In this document: piece after piece, positions 63,698 through 64,000 of the stretch
Numbering within the stretch: position 1 is the stretch's first letter
How the letters are laid out: every line of letters begins with the position of its first letter
Assembly: GCA_963842235.1 (NCBI GenBank)
Contig: CAWJFT010000003.1
Location: forward strand, 124,001-188,000
DNA length: 64,000 nucleotides
Source: JACDAN01 sp963842235
GTDB taxonomy: Bacteria; Actinomycetota; Thermoleophilia; Gaiellales; Gaiellaceae
Reading direction: 5' to 3'
Position numbers and translations under genes: made by a program
Notes under the pieces: generated by a model
The model's input: the letters and a program-made list of their open reading frames with translations, nothing else
Database searches by the model: none
What the model was told of the DNA's origin: nothing

Positions 63698-64000
63698 ATG
63701 TTCCGATCCAGGGCAGAACGCAAGGTGGAAGAAGCCGGATACGACCCGGCGCGGCTTCCGCCGGGTCAGTACCTGACCGAGAAGTGGCCGGTGCTCCATG
63801 CAGGCACCGTGCCGCAGACCGATCTCGCCACCTGGGACCTCCGAGTCTTCGGCGAGGTCGAGAATCCGATCACGCTCTCGTGGGAGGAGCTCACCGCACT
63901 TCCTACCCGCGAAATCACGACGGACATCCATTGCGTAACGCGCTGGAGCCGGTTCGACACGAGCTTCAAAGGCGTCCATTGGAGCGAACTGGCAAAACTG
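63698..64000 (+). CDS. Sulfite oxidase-like molybdopterin-dependent oxidoreductase, N-terminal part (cut by window edge)
   Basis: The first 101 codons from ATG 63698 (GAGAGGG upstream). 'LPPGQYLTEKWPVLHAG' and 'LRVFGEVENPITLSWEELTALPTREITTDIHCVTRWS' (residues ~46-83) are the start of the sulfite-oxidase/MsrP (YedY) fold, with the molybdopterin-coordinating Cys in 'IHCVTRW'. There is no Tat signal, so it belongs to the cytosolic YuiH-like subgroup. The rest lies beyond the window; the reaction cannot be specified. Confidence 0.87.
   Translation, partial: MFRSRAERKVEEAGYDPARLPPGQYLTEKWPVLHAGTVPQTDLATWDLRVFGEVENPITLSWEELTALPTREITTDIHCVTRWSRFDTSFKGVHWSELAKL

Noticed and set aside
1..64000. CRISPR arrays, transposases, prophage genes
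   Set aside because: I looked for regularly spaced repeats, DDE or serine/tyrosine recombinase motifs and phage structural genes and saw none; the only repeats are the E2 linker units and short palindromes.

Overview
The window looks like a chromosomal segment of a G+C-rich, aerobic, chemoheterotrophic actinobacterium, most likely from a deep Thermoleophilia/Gaiellales-type lineage (inference from gene content: menaquinone-type cytochrome bc genes, futalosine-pathway MqnD, bacterial-type hemL, phenylacetyl-CoA epoxidase, YmdB-type phosphodiesterase, GtrA/GT87 envelope proteins, GTG/TTG starts and 1-4 base gene overlaps). I see no insertion sequence, prophage, CRISPR array or rRNA operon, and no gene-free stretch longer than about 200 bases.

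Layout. 1-10.8 kb (minus): end of a cytochrome bc operon (qcrA-qcrB), a UbiD-type decarboxylase, a cyclase/ATPase/TPR regulator, a secreted sugar dehydrogenase, then hemB-hemL joined in frame to an AI-2E-type permease. 10.9-18.7 kb: a degenerate M23 protein and a YmdB phosphodiesterase (plus), then a long minus-strand run of envelope membrane proteins, acylphosphatase, protein repair methyltransferase and a phosphodiesterase-like hydrolase. 18.8-24.3 kb: a secreted CHRD protein and a six-gene minus operon in which E1 alpha, E1 beta and E2 of a 2-oxoacid dehydrogenase are interleaved with a lipid kinase, a glycolipid-binding-like protein and a HIRAN protein. 24.4-37.1 kb: a secreted-hydrolase island (M36, S8 and S53 peptidases, GH3 glucosidase) surrounding a phenylacetate operon (paaR/paaABCD). 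37.1-44.3 kb: a probable selenoprotein W-like gene with an in-frame TGA, an XRE regulator, a methyltransferase, three crotonase-fold genes, HtrA and a GerW-type protein. 44.4-55.8 kb: a purine catabolism cluster (xanthine dehydrogenase, adenine deaminase, oxoguanine/guanine deaminase, PuuD urate oxidase, HIU hydrolase, OHCU decarboxylase, DUF3830, an M20 amidohydrolase, a purine permease). 55.8-64 kb: MFS transporter, aldehyde dehydrogenase, thiolase, mqnD, ornithine cyclodeaminase homolog, tRNA-Arg, a cyclase-family hydrolase, YgfZ and a partial sulfite-oxidase-like protein.

How it fits together. The secreted peptidases and glucosidase would supply amino acids and sugars; phenylacetyl-CoA (from phenylalanine) would be oxidised by PaaABCD and taken to acetyl-CoA by the crotonases and the PcaF/PaaJ-like thiolase; purines would be imported and degraded to urate and then toward allantoin. 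Three genes appear to start at non-standard codons (CTG twice, ATA once) inside four-base overlaps with the preceding stop. At least eight reading-frame breaks occur, mostly between 25 and 42 kb; at least one is a G-run length change, so consensus errors must be excluded before calling pseudogenes. The most interesting single locus is the CxxU gene at 37440-37661 with a hairpin placed as a bacterial SECIS element should be.
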